The notes under the pieces: generated by a model
Database searches by the model: none
Seen by the model: only the letters and a program-made list of their open reading frames with translations
What the model was told of the DNA's origin: nothing
Assembly: GCA_025765595.1 (NCBI GenBank)
Contig: JAIVFH010000003.1
Location: 558,001-622,000 of the forward strand
DNA length: 64,000 nt
DNA from: Obelidium mucronatum
Taxonomy: Eukaryota; Chytridiomycota; Chytridiomycetes; Chytridiales; Chytriomycetaceae
Direction of reading: 5' to 3'
In this document: piece after piece, positions 12,055 through 25,600 of the stretch
Layout: each line of letters starts with the position of its first letter
How positions within the stretch are numbered: position 1 is the stretch's first letter
Translations under genes and position numbers: made by a program

Positions 12055-12819
12055 TTATAGTAAAAAGTCTGAAAGACTAAAACCCCCACCCTCTCCTTCT
12101 GGCTTTTGCGTCGACTTTTTCAGCAGTTTCTTCAATTTTGTTGTTTTTATCGGCTCCTTTTTAACTTTTGACATAGATGTAACGGCAGGAATAGAGGAGA
12201 TTGTAGGCTTTGCATTTGTAGTTTCTGTATTTGGCGCTTTTGCAGGTTCCAAGTTGGGCACAGGTTTTGTATGCAATTCTGAAACTTTAACACTGGCTCT
12301 TATTGGCACCAGATCTCCCTTCTGACGGTTAACCAAAGTCTGTTTCGAACTTTTCGAATGTCGTCCAGCATTTAATATCGCTTCACGACTCTTTTGAGTA
12401 GCACCATCCATTACAGTGACAGCAGAACACACATGGCAATGGTACTGCACAGAATTTATGTGCTCGTTGGTTGTAGAAATGGTTTTGTTTGATGAAGAGG
12501 AAGCAACGGTGCGGCTTTGATTTAGTTGTAACTCAACAGTGCGTACCCGAATCCCATCCCGCTTCGTGGTTGGTTTAGGCTTCTTCTTTCGTGAGGAGCT
12601 AGAGCCGCCGACTACCGACACTGAGCACTCTGTTCCAAACAGGAAAAGCGAGCCGCACACCGAACAGGCCATCCTGCGGATGGTGTTGCTGGCCGTGTTG
12701 CTGTCAACAAGGCCTGAGCTGCGCATGTAGTGCCGCGAGAGAGACGGGGCAGTTGATCGCAACAGATGGGCGGCAAGCAGCAGGTGGTGCGGCGTAGCCT
12801 GTGGCAGTGGGTCGTTCAT
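12055..12819 (-). CDS. Rpr2/Rpp21/Snm1-family RNase P/MRP zinc-binding subunit
   Basis: A single exon encodes 254 residues, using the ATG at 12819-12817; the frame stays open further upstream but that stretch lies in the divergent promoter. The N-terminal half fits the Rpr2 domain: two helices (LLLAAHLLRSTAPSLSRHYM), then ACSVCGSLFLFGTECSV, then KRDGIRVRTVEL and YHCHVC. The two CxxC pairs would bind zinc, as in Rpp21/Rpr2, which helps RNase P or MRP process tRNA or rRNA precursors. The C-terminal third is Lys/Pro/Thr-rich and ends EGEGGGFSLSDFLL. Whether it belongs to RNase P or MRP cannot be settled by eye. Confidence 0.75.
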   Translation of the reverse strand: MNDPLPQATPHHLLLAAHLLRSTAPSLSRHYMRSSGLVDSNTASNTIRRMACSVCGSLFLFGTECSVSVVGGSSSSRKKKPKPTTKRDGIRVRTVELQLNQSRTVASSSSNKTISTTNEHINSVQYHCHVCSAVTVMDGATQKSREAILNAGRHSKSSKQTLVNRQKGDLVPIRASVKVSELHTKPVPNLEPAKAPNTETTNAKPTISSIPAVTSMSKVKKEPIKTTKLKKLLKKSTQKPEGEGGGFSLSDFLL

Positions 12820-12877
12820 CTCTCGTTTTTTGACAAAATAATGTTCAGTGGTAAAAGTAATATTATTTACGTAAAAG

Positions 12878-15800
12878 ATGGACCACCCCCACCCGCTGCG
12901 CACAAGCAGCATCAGGGGCCGCACGCCGCCCGTTGGCGACAGCAGAGAGCCGCCGGCGGTCCCGCCGCTCGTGATCGAAGGCGCAGGCGCAGGCGCAGGC
13001 GCAGACAGCACCGCGCACACGACGCCGACAGCGACGCCAACGTCGGCGGCGGCGGGCGGCGGCGACGGCGACTCGTTCCTCGACTTCTACGCGGACACGC
13101 CGGGCTCGCTGCCGCGCAAGCCGAGCAGCGGCGGCGGCGGCGGCGGCGGGTCGCCCGCGGCAACTGCGGCAACTGCGCCAACAGCAGCGGCCGCATCGGC
13201 AGCACCACCAGCAACGGCAACAGCAGCGGCAGCAGCAACACCCACAACTCCAACAACGCCAACGCCGACGCCGGCGACGCTGCGCCGCACAAACACGCTG
13301 TCGGCGCTGCCGTCAAACACGCAGCTGTCCGTGCTCAAAACGGGCCGCCAAGCGACTCCCGCCGCCGCTGCCGCTGCCACAAGCAACGAACTGTTTATTC
13401 CCGCGCGAGGCTCGTCGCGCGGATTCAAGCTGCCTCCGTCCACTGCCCAAAACTCGCTGGATCCCTCGAAATTGGTACCGCTAAACACCCCCACTGCCCC
13501 CCCGCATCAACAGTCACTAGCAAGGCAACTCGAGTCAAACGCCCTTTTTTCTGATGCCTCGAGGTTGGCGCCTTCTTTTACTGTAATTCATCGGGCTTGA
13601 ACTAATAATCAACTGAATAATTTCATTCAACCACAACAAGCAGCAAGGGAATATCAATGTCTCGCAATTTATCGACGAGCGGAGTATCTTCTGCCAATCA
13701 AACTACATCAGCAAACTCAAGAACCCAGCCTTCTCCTTTGTCTGGCCCTGCATTTGATCGCCGCCCAAATACCCAAGTACATGTAGATAGCCTTTTGGAC
13801 TCAGGAGTTCGTGCTCTTGGTCTCTGTAACATAAATGACGCAATAAGTCTGTGGAAACAAGCCGTAGCAGCTGCTGCCGAAAACAGCCTGACTGCTGTTC
13901 GAGGACATTCCAATCTATGTGTTGGATACAGGCAAAGTGGTGACTATTCTAAGGCGAAGGATGCTTCCGTGGACGCATGGAAAATTTTGGAAAGAGGCGT
14001 TGTCGTGCCCAATTTAGATTCCAATTTGTATCCGAGCGATTCAAGCACCATCTCAAGTGGTGGCACCACTGTTGTTCCCTCAATTTCTTCTCCCATGCCG
14101 CATGCATCCAGAGGAGCTGGCGGTGGAAGCGGTGGTAACTCGGCAAGTGCCACAATTGCTGCAGCCAGTAGTGGAGGTGACACCGATGCCGTTGTTAATT
14201 TGTTGGTTGGAGTTGGTTTGATTGGATTGGATGAAGGATTTGCGTTAGGCACCGATGATGTTGGACTGCCCCGAAGGGGCGGCACCCTGTCGTCATCCCG
14301 GCGAGGGACAGTAAATCAACAGCAACCACATCAACAGCAACAGCAGCAACAACAACTCACGTTGGACTATCTCCAACAGCAGTTTTGGCAGGCCCAAGCT
14401 GATCGGGAGCGAGAAAGGGATTCGGAGGAAGTTCAAGTCAATGATGAAGGAGTGTATTTAATGCGGGCAGTTCTGAAGGTTTTAAAACGATGGCTAGATC
14501 GAAGACGATTTGATGCTCTAGAATCAACTCGTCGGGCCGCAAGCGTTGTTGGTCCCACCCCTGGTCCCAAGTCTGGACCCCTTTGGAGAAGTGGCACAGG
14601 ACCACTTTTGGCTGGACATCATTCGTCAAGCGGAATGTCTCGCGCAGCAAGTTTTGATTCAGTTGATTCGGCGAGTACAATCAATTCCACGAGTTATCCT
14701 TTCAATGGGATGTCGTCATCGTCATCAAACCCCACGAAAATGTTACCCAACCAACTACCCATTGATCCCGCTCTTTTGGTAACCATCATGGACCTATGCA
14801 CCAACGCCGGAAACCTCCACTTCGCCAACCACTCGTACCAAATCGCCACAATCTTCCACGAAGCCTGTCTAGATCTCGCGCAAGACATTCTAACCACCTT
14901 CCCACTCCCACCGAAACCGACACAAGGACCCAACACGTTCTTCTCCTCACCAAAACCAAACGCAAATCTCCCACAACCGGCCATCAAACTGAGCTATTTA
15001 CACGCACACACATTGATGGCCAAGAATCGATCCATGTCGCATCTGGGGCTTTGTTTGGGGGCGAGTGGGGATGTGCATCGGGCGGTTCGATTCCACCAGA
15101 TGGCGGCGAGTTCTGTGGAAACTGTTGCGGGGCCGCAGCCGGCGGGGAAGGCGGGTTGGTATGCCAAGCAGTGGCGGTTTACTAAAGCCGGTGTTGTTGG
15201 GAACTTGGGACGCGCGCAGTTTAGTGTTGGTAGATATGTGGAGGGGATGAAGGGGTGTGTTACTGCTGTGGAGTTGTTTGCGGGGGATGAGTATGAAGAT
15301 GGAGAAAGAGATGCAAGAAATGGTGAGGATGAGGCTGTGGCGGCGATGGCTCTTGTGGGGAATGTGGATCGAGCGGGTCTGTTGAAGGGTTTGAGTAACG
15401 TTGGTGCTTGCTGGATTGAGGCTGGGAGGTTAGGATGTATAGTGAATGTCTGGGCTACAGATTCCAAAAAATTAGGTAAAAGTGTCGAGTTGGCGACTGG
15501 CTCGAGTGGTAGTGTCGAGAATTATGATTTGTATGAATCTGGATTCACCATTCCGAGGCCGACAGTTACGTCACATAATGTAGCTATACCCAAAAGAAAG
15601 CATTCGGCTGTTCGAAAGAGTGGCATTGGAGCAAATCTTGATTTGGGCGTTTTGGATAGTCTTACGGTTAGCGATGCGAGACAACGAAGCCCTACTTGGT
15701 TTGCTGATGTACTCACTGGAATTCGATTACTGGAGTGGGTTGTATCCGAAGCGGATAAGCACAGTTTCGCTGAGTGTATTGGGTTAGCACGGTTCAACAT

Positions 15801-17361
15801 TGGTATACTCTTGATTTCGTCTTTTTTTTTGATATGAGAAACGCGCTTCTAAAATTATGAATGGTAGCATCTGGTTGTATTATTATTCAGCAGCCATATA
15901 TTGCAGCGCGTCTTTTAATGGAAGCCCCTTATTCATGGAAGGAAATTATGAAGCACAATAGCAATAGCACACCGCTACCGTCAAGTACTTCTGTATCTCC
16001 AATGGACGATTTGAGCAAACTGTTTTCCTCCCAAATTCTGGGATCAGTGGCTCTATTCAACATGACTCAATTGCTGTTTGTTATTGCTAGTAACAAAGCA
16101 ATGAGTAGTATATCCAAACTGGGTCGTCCGACGAGTATTGAAAGTGTCTCTGTAGATTCAATATCCAAGATTTTATTGTGGTTCTCAAGTGAATCTGATA
16201 AGGATTCGGCGACCTTAAACCTGTCTCGAAGTATAAAAGAGGATTCCAAGTCATCAGATAGTGAGGGTGGATCAATCGATCCAGAACTTTTGGTTGTTAG
16301 CTTGAAGCTGGTTAGTTCAAGCTGCTGACTTGAGAGTCATATTTCTAAACCCGGTTCCCCCCTTTTTTTGCGTTGTTTAGTGCTTGAAATTATTTGACGG
16401 GTCGTCTGTTGGTCCCTCAGAACTCTCTCGAATTAAAAATGCGAACCCTGGTCTAGCGAGCCCAAGAAGAACAATATTCTCCAACGATTACGATCCAGAA
16501 CCTCCGAGTCCAGTCTACGATGTGGGACAACAACAGCAGCAACTACAAGCCCCAAGCAGTTTAGTTTCATCCCCGCGCCAACCAGTTTTAGTCCTTCCAG
16601 AGAAACCAAAGCCATACGGTAGCCCAACGTCTTATACCACCCGCATCTGTTTAGCATTGTCAAGAACCCTGATAACCGTGTACGCAGTATCGCTGGACCG
16701 AACTGGGGAATCTCAACGACGTGTCATGTCTCTGCGTCAAGAAGCGCAACGATGGTGTGGCGCAGAAGCATCAGCAGGATTAGAGAATGCCGCGTTTGCT
16801 AGTGGCGGATCTAGTGCCATAACTCAAGCAGCAGCAGGCGGAGGAGGAGGAGGAGGAGACAGAGGGGAGCGAGAACGATCCGGATCGTCAAACATTGGGT
16901 ATGGTTCCCGACCATCAGGGTCTTCTGCATCCGTGTTTTTGGGATCGAGTACTACGGTTCCACCAAAGCGATCCAATACCAATGAGAACAACAAGAGGCG
17001 ATCAATGGTTGTGAAGGGGTCTGCCTTGGAAGGACTTCTTGTCAGTGCCTTGAGTGGAACCGGGGAAGTCCATGGGAACTTGGCGATGGAGGTTGGGTGT
17101 GTTGCGTTGGAGGTGGAGACTCTTGCGGAAAGGGGGTGGAAGTTGGAGGACTTGGCTGTAGATAGGATTTCAAATGGTTGTTGCTCCTCCAGGGCTGATG
17201 AGACTGTAGTGGATCGGGCATCTTTGAATACACGAAAGGGACTGGTGCAGCAGCTGGTTCGATTGGCATCTAGAAGAGTAAGGGATGGTGTCATTGCTCG
17301 TATGAAGATGGAGGAAGAGCATTTGGATGAAGCTCTATCACCTTTCTTGATGAAAGGCTGA
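12878..17361 (+). CDS. Large TPR-repeat protein with low-complexity N-terminus
   Basis: Exons 12878-13563, 13644-15802, 15868-16310 and 16381-17361 join in frame to give about 1,420 residues. The junction 13563/13644 (donor GAG|GTTGGC, phase 2) links what would otherwise look like two genes. The N-terminal 230 residues are GC-rich Ala/Thr/Pro/Gly repeats. After it come TPR-like helices: HVDSLLDSGVRALGLCN, AVRGHSNLCVGYRQSGDYSKAKD, later NAGNLHFANHSYQIATIFHEA, LMAKNRSMSHLGLCLGASGD and VVGNLGRAQFSVGRYVEGMK. A polyQ run is near 14320-14360. Probably a scaffold of the TPR class; I cannot assign a specific family. Confidence 0.7.
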
Positions 17362-17431
17362 AAAAAAAAATCTGATTGGGAAATCATCATGTTTATGTTT
17401 TTCTTTTATTAAAACTTTTTATATATATGGC

Positions 17432-18309
17432 TTATACTTCAAGGGTTGGCTTTGATTCCTGAGCAACTACAAGTTGAAGCTGCTGGCTGGCTTGAACAAT
17501 CCATGTTATAACTATGGATGAAAGGAATCCAATAATTCCTGAAAACACCCAAATTATTCGCATCGCATCCACACGATTATAAAATCCCATCCCAAATAAT
17601 GGAAAAACGTAAATAACGGCCAAAAGTGTATACACAGGAATAGAAATCAAGCAAGAGTATCCGGCCATTTTAAAGTTTCGTTTGAGACGACTCATGCGCT
17701 CCGCGTAGGGTGCGGTTGGTGCGAGTATATCAATCTGTCCTGCAATGGGAACCCAAAAGTGAAGGGCGCGTTCCAGATTCGAATTTACACTAGGCTTATA
17801 ATGAATTGATAAGAGCCGTTGCATAGTTTTGTGACCTGTGATATAGGGAAGTGCGAGTCCTGTAGTTGTTTGTGGGGGTGTGTTACAAGAATCATTGAAA
17901 AAAAAAATATGCAGTAAAACAAAAAAAAAAAAACCTGAACGCAAATCTGCAAACGTGCCAAAGACAGTAATAATCCAGATTAAAAAGCCTTGGATAAGAG
18001 TCGTAATTACGAAATTGCCCAACAACGACGAAGGGAGATTAAAGGCGTGAGGTTGTGCTGCCGGCTCGGAATACATGGCATAAGCAATTCCATAGTTAAT
18101 TGCTGTTAAAAGATTGAATCAAATACGAAATCAGCTGGAATTGATTTTTGTGTTCAATTACCTCCAGATATGGCTCCAGAAATAACGCTTCTGATGAGCA
18201 GGTATCCCCAAGAGTATACCCGTTGGAATGTTGTTGGTTCCAACCGACGAGGCTCGTTGTGTAGAGTAGAATCGCTTGTTCTGTGATTACCGTTGTTGTT
18301 GGCGGGCAT
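17432..18309 (-). CDS. Small multipass membrane protein, unrecognised
   Basis: Exons 18309-18162, 18102-17935 and 17859-17432 join in frame to 247 residues, starting MPANNNGNHRTSDSTLHNEP. Hydrophobic segments: SVISGAISGGAINYGIAYAM, LLGNFVITTLIQGFLIWIIT, GYSCLISIPVYTLLAVIYVF and IIWVFSGIIGFLSSIVITWI, so about four membrane spans with an amphipathic middle (HFWVPIAGQIDILAP). The middle intron has a long T run after its donor. It looks like one of the conserved fungal membrane proteins of unknown function, but I cannot name the family. It is convergent with the TPR gene (70 bp between stops). Confidence 0.6.
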
Positions 18310-18712
18310 CTCAGTTTTCCAAGTAGATTTGCATATACATTGATGGATGGCAAGGCGGAAATGGTGGGGTGATTTTGCCCGCCAGATAAAATAGCAGCCA
18401 CAGCGGGCAGAAATGAACTAACACGGTGGAGCGTGTTGGCGATGGAACTTCTATATTACATGATATGATTTTCGAGGATAATCTAAGCCGTTAGAATTGT
18501 GGAAACGTCTCTTTCTCTCAAGTTTCTGTGCATAGTAAACCAAATTCCATACTAATGAATGATGTCATGAAACCTTAGTTTGAAGTTCTCTCTGCATACT
18601 ATTTATCAGTTTCAAAGGCGTCTATTTTTTTTCTGATGTATGAGAGAATTGGTGTTAGCGAGCCACTCCTTTCTTTCTTTTTTTCATTCTTTTTTTTGGA
18701 CTCAAATTGAAC
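18310..18712. promoter_or_regulatory. 403-bp divergent intergenic region
   Basis: Lies between the start of the membrane-protein gene (-) and the start of the Kre33/NAT10 gene (+). It is moderately AT-rich with a CT-rich stretch (18662-18690) just before the acetyltransferase ATG. I see no further gene or repeat; it presumably holds both promoters. Confidence 0.4.
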
Positions 18713-21700
18713 ATGGCCAACGATGACGACACACCACAACACCAGCCGGCGGCAATGAAGCGCAAGAAGCTTGATTCGCGTATTCCGGCGCTGATCAGTA
18801 ACGGCGTGACGAACGGCCATCGGTCGCTGTTTGTTCTGGTTGGAGACCGCGGACGTGACCAGGTTGTGACACTGCACTACTTGCTCTCGAAAGCAAGAGT
18901 GTCTGCGAGACCCTCGGTTCTCTGGTGCTACAAGAAAGAGCTGGGCTTCTCATCGTGTGTATTGTCTTTGCGCCAGGCGAGGCTCTAATCGAATTCCAAA
19001 TTCTGCAGTCATAGGAAGAAGCGCATGAACCAAATCAAGAAGCAAATTGCAAGAGGTCAACGCGAAGTTGATGAAGATGATCCATTCGAATTGTTTATTT
19101 CTAGTACCAATATCAGATATACTTACTACAAAGAAACCGAGAACATTCTCGGTACAACGTTTGGAATGTGTGTTCTGCAGGTTTGGCATTTCTTTTCAGT
19201 TGTTGTTGTTAAGTCTGATTCTCTGGCTTGTAAAGGACTTCGAAGCTTTGACTCCAAACTTGTTGGCGAGAACAATCGAAACTGTTGAAGGTGGAGGAAT
19301 CGTTGTTATTCTTTTGAAGACGATGAACTCTTTGAAGCAACTCTACACAATGACCATGGTATTTTGCTTGCTTGAAGGATTCAATGTTTTTCTCACAAAC
19401 TCAAAAGGATGTCCACGCTCGATACCGAACAGAGTCTCACCATGATACAGTTGCCAGATTTAATGAAAGATTTCTATTGTCTCTTGGAGGATGTGAAACC
19501 TGCCTGGTGGTGGATGATGAACTGAATGTTTTGCCCTTGAGTGCGGGGAAACATGTGAAACCAATCTCCCGTGTTGATGTAGGCATTGCCCTGTTTGTTT
19601 GTCTTTTTCACATCATATCTGAAGTGTTTTTTTTGTTAGGAGCTGAAATTGACGCCATCACAAAAGGAACTGCAAGAGCTGAAATCGTCATTGGGAGACA
19701 CCCAGCCCTTAGCTTCGCTTGTAGCCAGTGCGAAAACTTTAGACCAAGCTCGAGCTGTCCTGACTTTTACAGAAGCAATTGCTGAAAAGTCTCTTCGTAG
19801 CACAGTTTGTTTGACAGCTGCTCGTGGTAGAGGAAAGTCTGCCTCTTTGGGTATTGCGATTGCTGCTGCTATTGCTTACGGATACAGCAACATTTTTATC
19901 ACAAGTCCTTCCCCAGAAAATTTGAAGACTGTTTTTGAATTCTTATTCAAGGGTTTTGATGGACTTGGTTACGAGGAACACTTGGATTATGACATCATTC
20001 AGAGCACCAATCCTGATTTTGCCAAAGCAGTTGTTCGAGTCAACGTTTTCAAGCAGCATCGTCAAACAATCCAGGTAAATTTTTGATTCAAACAAAACTG
20101 GCTCAGTCTTCTAATTCTCTGAGTAGTACATTCAACCAACCGATGCATCGGTGCTCGCTCAAGCCGAACTTCTTGTTATTGATGAAGCGGCTGCAATTCC
20201 ACTTCCTCTTGTGAAAGCGCTCCTGGGACCATATTTGGTTTTCATGTCGTCCACAATCAATGGTTACGAAGGTACCGGTCGCTCGTTATCGTTGAAGCTT
20301 ATTTCCCAGCTTCGTGAGCAAAGTGTAGCTAGTGCAAGTCAATCAGATGGTGGAAGCGGTGTCGTTGTTGGTCGTGATGGAAAGGAAAAGAAGTCTGGTG
20401 GTGCCCCAGAAGTTAATGTGTCTGCACCACCCCCGTCACTTCGTACTCTTCGTGAAATCAAACTGAGTGACCCGATTCGTTATAATGCCAATGATCCTGT
20501 GGAGACTTGGTTGACGAACTTGCTATGTTTGGATGCATGTACGCCTTCTCCATCAGCAAGTATGCTGAGTACTCGTGGTTGTCCTCACCCGAGCCAATGC
20601 GAATTATTTTACGTCAACCGTGACACTTTGTTTAGTTATCACAAAGTTAGTGAGGCATTTTTGCAGAGGATGATGAGCTTGTATGTGGCAAGTCACTACA
20701 AGAATAGCCCTAACGATCTGCAACTCATGAGGTAAGGGAAACCGTTTCGATTGGTTCAGTTTGATGACATTGCATTAGTGATGCCCCTGCACACCATCTC
20801 TTTGTTCTTCTGCCACCCATCAATACCGCTGCCGGTGCACCAACAACCCTACCTGAACCGCTTGTTGTCATTCAAATTGCCATGGAAGGGAATATTGCTT
20901 CAGGAAGTGCTCAGTCTGCTCTTGCTCGCGGATCAGCTCGTACAAATGGTGATCTGATTCCTTGGGTGATGGCAACCCAATTTCAAGATGATGACTTTTC
21001 AAGTTTAAATGGAGCTCGCGTTGTGAGAATCGCTACTCATCCAGATTTTGTTGGAATGGGCTATGGTCACCATGCAATCAAGAAGTTGGAAGAGTATTAC
21101 AGTGGAAATGCTGGAGCTGGTTTGGACGAAGATGAAAAGAGCTTTGATGTCAAAAGAGTGAGCGATGAGGAGCTTGAGGTAGGCATTGTCTTCGTGATAA
21201 GAAGGGACTCCCTAACAGTTTTTTATAAAAGAGCGCCACTCTTGCAAAAGATAAAATTGGGGTTCGTGATCCAGCGAATATGCCACCTCTTCTGCTTCGC
21301 CTGCACGAGCGCCCGCCAAAGGAAAACTTGCACTGGATTGGTGTTTCTTATGGACTTACTGCTCAGCTGCACAAGTTTTGGAAGAAGGGAGGATTCGTTC
21401 CTGTCTATGTGCGTCAAACTCAAAATGACCTCACCGGTGAACATACGGCCATTATGTTGAAACCTTTGCAAAAGCAAGGCGGTGGTTTTTCATCAAAGAA
21501 GGATGTTGTCGCAACAGACGGCAAATGGGTTGGATCCTTTAGCTGGGATTTCCGCAGACGATTTATTGAGCTTTTGGGATATCAATTCAAAAAATTCTCT
21601 CCACTGCTTGTGCTGAGTATTTTGGAAGCTTCATCAAACGGCAGGCCAAAAGACATCGGTATTTTTTTCCCCTTTTGGTTGCCTTGCAGTAACCATTATT

Positions 21701-22626
21701 TCTTGGTTGTTCAGGCTTCTTGAACAATAAGGATGAACTTCATCGTCATTTCACGCCATTTGATTTGAAGCGACTTGCATCGTATACTCAAAACCTACTG
21801 GACTATCATGTGATTCTTGATTTGATTCCTCGACTTTCTTCATTGTACTTCTTGGGATACTTGACTCCACCAGAGCCGACTTCTGCCGCATCTGCTTCTT
21901 CTAGTACATTGAAACCCATTAGTTTGACGGCCGTTCAAAGTGCTATTATTGTAGCTGTTGGTTTGCAACATAAGACTTTGGATGAAGCTGCACCTGAACT
22001 TGGTATATCTGTCAGCCAAGTTATGGCCTTGTTTGGAAAAGTTGTTAAAAAGTGCAGTAACTACTTCACAACTGTTGAAGAGTTGAGTGCAGCAGAAGAA
22101 GAAAATAGCCTCAAGAACAAGAAAAGGGGAAGACAAGTCGAAGATGAAGAAGAGGAGGGGGATGATGGAGACGAGGATGACGATAATGTATTGAAGAGAG
22201 ACGCCGAAGATGATGAAGCTTGGGACCCAATCAAAATGGGACTAGATGAGGATTTGGAAGAGGCTGGCGACGAGGTAATGGAACGTCTCAAGCAAAAGCA
22301 GCGAGAAATGATTGATTCCATGAATCTCAGTGCGTGAGTACATCTTGAAGTTAATCTCGAATTCTTTGCTAATTCATTCATACTAGATTCGCCATCACTG
22401 CTGGTGAAGAAGAATTTGGAAGTGCGGTAAAGGGCACTAAAAATGCCACTTCCCGTGGATCCCTTCAGGTCAAGAATGACAACTCCACAAAAAAACGCAA
22501 GTTTGATAGCGCAGCAGGAACTGCGTCTGGATTGGCGGCTGGTGTTCGTGGAGACAAGAGTGGAATTTACGATCCACAAGCTGCTAGTGGAAAGACTGAG
22601 AAGGGAAAGAAGGGGTCAAGACGTTA
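18713..22626 (+). CDS. KRE33: RNA cytidine acetyltransferase Kre33/NAT10
   Basis: This nucleolar enzyme makes N4-acetylcytidine in 18S rRNA and tRNA using acetyl-CoA and ATP. About ten exons: 18713-18954, 19009-19180, 19236-19358, 19408-19578, 19640-20074, 20127-20731, 20778-21178, 21232-21658, 21715-22333 and 22387-22626. Visible motifs: SLFVLVGDRGRDQVV, HRKKRMNQIKKQ, Walker A AARGRGKSASLG, LVIDEAAAIPLPLV, the GNAT acetyl-CoA site VGMGYGHHAIKKLE, and ENLHWIGVSYGLT. The tail is acidic then Lys/Arg-rich, as usual for nucleolar members. Length of about 1,050 residues matches the family. Its stop is 50 bp from that of the convergent Furry-like gene. Confidence 0.95.
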
Positions 22627-22675
22627 AAAACACCTTTTTGAAGAAAAAGAACTGTCTAATTTTTATTTTTAAAAT

Positions 22676-25600
22676 CTAACGTAATGAATGGAGAGCTGCA
22701 ACAACTGTATCAACAGATCCAACTGGCCGTTGGAAACCCTCAAGGGTTTCAACTTTTCCATATGATGTCAAGTCGATTTCTACAAACGGGCAACCATCTT
22801 TAGTGGTAAGAGAAGGAATGTGATTGGCGTACCTTTGATGGGGTCATCAGAATCAGCGCTATCTGAAAGTATAAACGAGAAGATTCCATCTATTGCGTCA
22901 CGACGGTCTTCAAAGAAAGCCAACTTGCGCATCAAGGATTTAAATGCTCCGCTAGACTTTGGGCTTCTCTGAGCCAAAGACCAGAATACTTCAAGCATTT
23001 TCAAGCTGGTGGTACAATATTCGCCACCAAGTTGAATGAAGTACGAGCAGAACTCGGCAATAACTCCTACATTCTCAGGGAAATAAACCTGAGCAATATT
23101 TGCAGTACATTTCTCCAATAGTGTATCCAAAGTTTCCGATTCGCCAGCATTACTAAACTCTGCAAGGGTTTGAAGGGATTTGATGACTCCTGCAAATTCT
23201 AGAGCGCCGGCATTTGAAAGTGTACGCTGAAATCTGAGGATAGTTTCCTTGATTACCGATCGCTGTGATTCGTTCGATAAGAAACACTCTTTCCAACCAA
23301 AAACAATATACCTCTTGGATGACTAAATCTTTTGACTCCCTCAATAAGGAAAATATCCACATAATGACATTAAGACAGGTATACAAAATACCAGTGGAAG
23401 ATGAGTCTACCACGTCACCAGGCAGTTGTGACCAACACAAAACTAAAAACTCAAAGGAGAGATCTTGTATCTTGTCGACTTTTGAGAAAAGACCTTCGAT
23501 TAAAACAGCCTGTACTCCATGAATGGCACCCCTGATTGGTTCAAAGTGGTGTTTAATATGTCCAATTTGAGAGGCATCCGATTCCTTCAAGAATCTGATA
23601 CAGTTCTCAACTGCAGTCACCCAAATATCGGGAAACAAATCGCAAGGCAATTTGAGAAGGCTGTTTTGGTAGTTAATAAACGATGAGCAGTAGTCACACA
23701 CATGACATACCTGACAGATTCCCAAAATAATAAACATCTTTCATCAAAATCGTATCCAATGGTGCCCATCAAAGAGCCATGCAATTGAACCAAACTTGCA
23801 AGAAGACTTTCGATTTTTTCTAAACGCCTTTTACCCTCAGCTGTAATTTGAGACAAGTCTGTGACCTTGGAGTCATGCTGGACTGAAAGTACTTCGGATA
23901 CTTGGTCTGCAACAAGGGCAGGGAAAGAATGGTAAGACTCAGAAAGCAAGTCAGGATAGCACTTGATCAGCGTATTATACAATATGACCGCTCTGGTGGA
24001 TATCTCAGAGTCCTAGACAAAGTATTAGGCTTCCTCAGTGGTATTAGACACTAACCAATAGACCATCGCGGGCCCAACAAACTACTTCATCAGTAATATC
24101 GATAATCAAAGTCGAGCACTCGATTTCGAAAATACTCATTATCAAGGACACAAAATCCCCCACAAATATTTTGAATTGTTGGGTGGATGAACTAGTGCTA
24201 AGTCAGTTACAATTGTGTTGAGATAAAATACAACCTTTCCGAATAGCTCTTCCATTCCACGCTATATGGTGCAGTCATATACTGCTTGAGACTTGTGAGC
24301 TTTTGAAGCAGCTTTTCGTTGTTGGTTGAGGCACCAATACTACCTCGAGCACCCCAATACCCGTCAATTAAAGCCAAAAGAAGTTCCACCACGTCATTTT
24401 TCTCAGCGAATTCGTTGGGCAGGTGTAGGATGGAGTAATTCAAAGCGAGTGGAAGGTATCGACGTAGAACCACAAAATCTTGCATGAATAATTCGCCGAT
24501 CAAGGCAACTGAAGCATTGGCCATCGATGGATATTCCAAAATCGGATCAAACTGAGTTCCAGTCAAAGCAATGTGAAGGACAGAAACATATTCCTTGATA
24601 ACTGCTCGAGTCCTACTGCGCACCCCAAAGTTCTTATCAGATTCCTCATCCCAGGGAAACGACCGTGCCTGTAAGTAGAAGACACTTGCATCAGCGACAG
24701 TAATGTGATGAGCCTGGAACATTTCAAAAAGCAAAGTCTCCAAGTTTTCACACTGCTGTTTCAATTTCCCTCGAATGTGAAGCAACATTTCTGTCAACAC
24801 CTCCGAGTTGCCACGACCAAACTCAAGAGATGATGAGATTGAAATCCAGCATTCCTTCACTTCATCAATGAACTTTGGCCGGTAAAACGTAGCATCCATC
24901 AAGTAACGGAAAAATTCAGCAAAGACCAAATCTTCGTCAATGTCACTGAAGTTGACATAACGACACCAAGGCAGAACAACTTCCAAAATAAGTTGTTGAG
25001 ACGGCACAAGAAGCAGTTCGGTGTCATTCTTCTGAGCCGTTCTTGAACATCGAACAGCCTCCCAGAAAAATGATGGAGCATCCGCAGAAAAGAAGGTGGA
25101 TGCCATTTGTGAAATACGAATCGCAATTTTTCTTAATGGCTCCGCTGCCTTTGTCGAAATCTTAGAGGCAAAACGATCGATCTCGTTAATAGTCTCCCTG
25201 TTTTCCCCAAACTTCACGAAGAGCTCCCGAACAAATTTGAAAGCACGGCAACGGGTGCTCTTGTCAGCATTCAACAAATTGTATATTCCTAAAAAAAATA
25301 TTGTCAACTTCAAAAGGATTTAGTCATGCAAACTCACCACAGAAGATCAAGCTGCCAATATTTTGGCGAATCTTCTTTAAAGTGGACTGATCACCGTCAG
25401 GTGTAATGAAATCGGTATTTTCAGAAGAGATTTCGGACGCAAATTCAATTGACGCCATTTCAACATAGTTTCCACCAAACGCCAATGTAGAGAGTGGTCG
25501 AGGTAATACCTGAAATATCGTCAATAACTGTTTATAACGTTAAGATATAACTCTTACCTGGCTGAACACAGCATTCAGAAAGCCCGTCTTGCTTCCAGTA

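Noticed and set aside
12820..13020. Upstream extension of the Rpr2-like protein to 13020
   Set aside because: The extension lacks family similarity and lies in the divergent promoter and coding start of the TPR gene; the ATG at 12819 directly precedes the conserved helices.
13564..13660. Separate genes for the 240-residue low-complexity frame at 12878 and the TPR frame at 13657
   Set aside because: A good intron (GAG|GTTGGC ... AAGCAG, with CTAAT branch) joins them in frame, and only 57 bp separate the apparent stop and next ATG.
18096..18401. A separate 101-residue minus-strand protein (MAAILSGGQNHPTIS...)
   Set aside because: It overlaps in a different frame the exon that encodes MPANNN...YSWGYLLIRSVISG, which joins well to the downstream membrane-protein exons.
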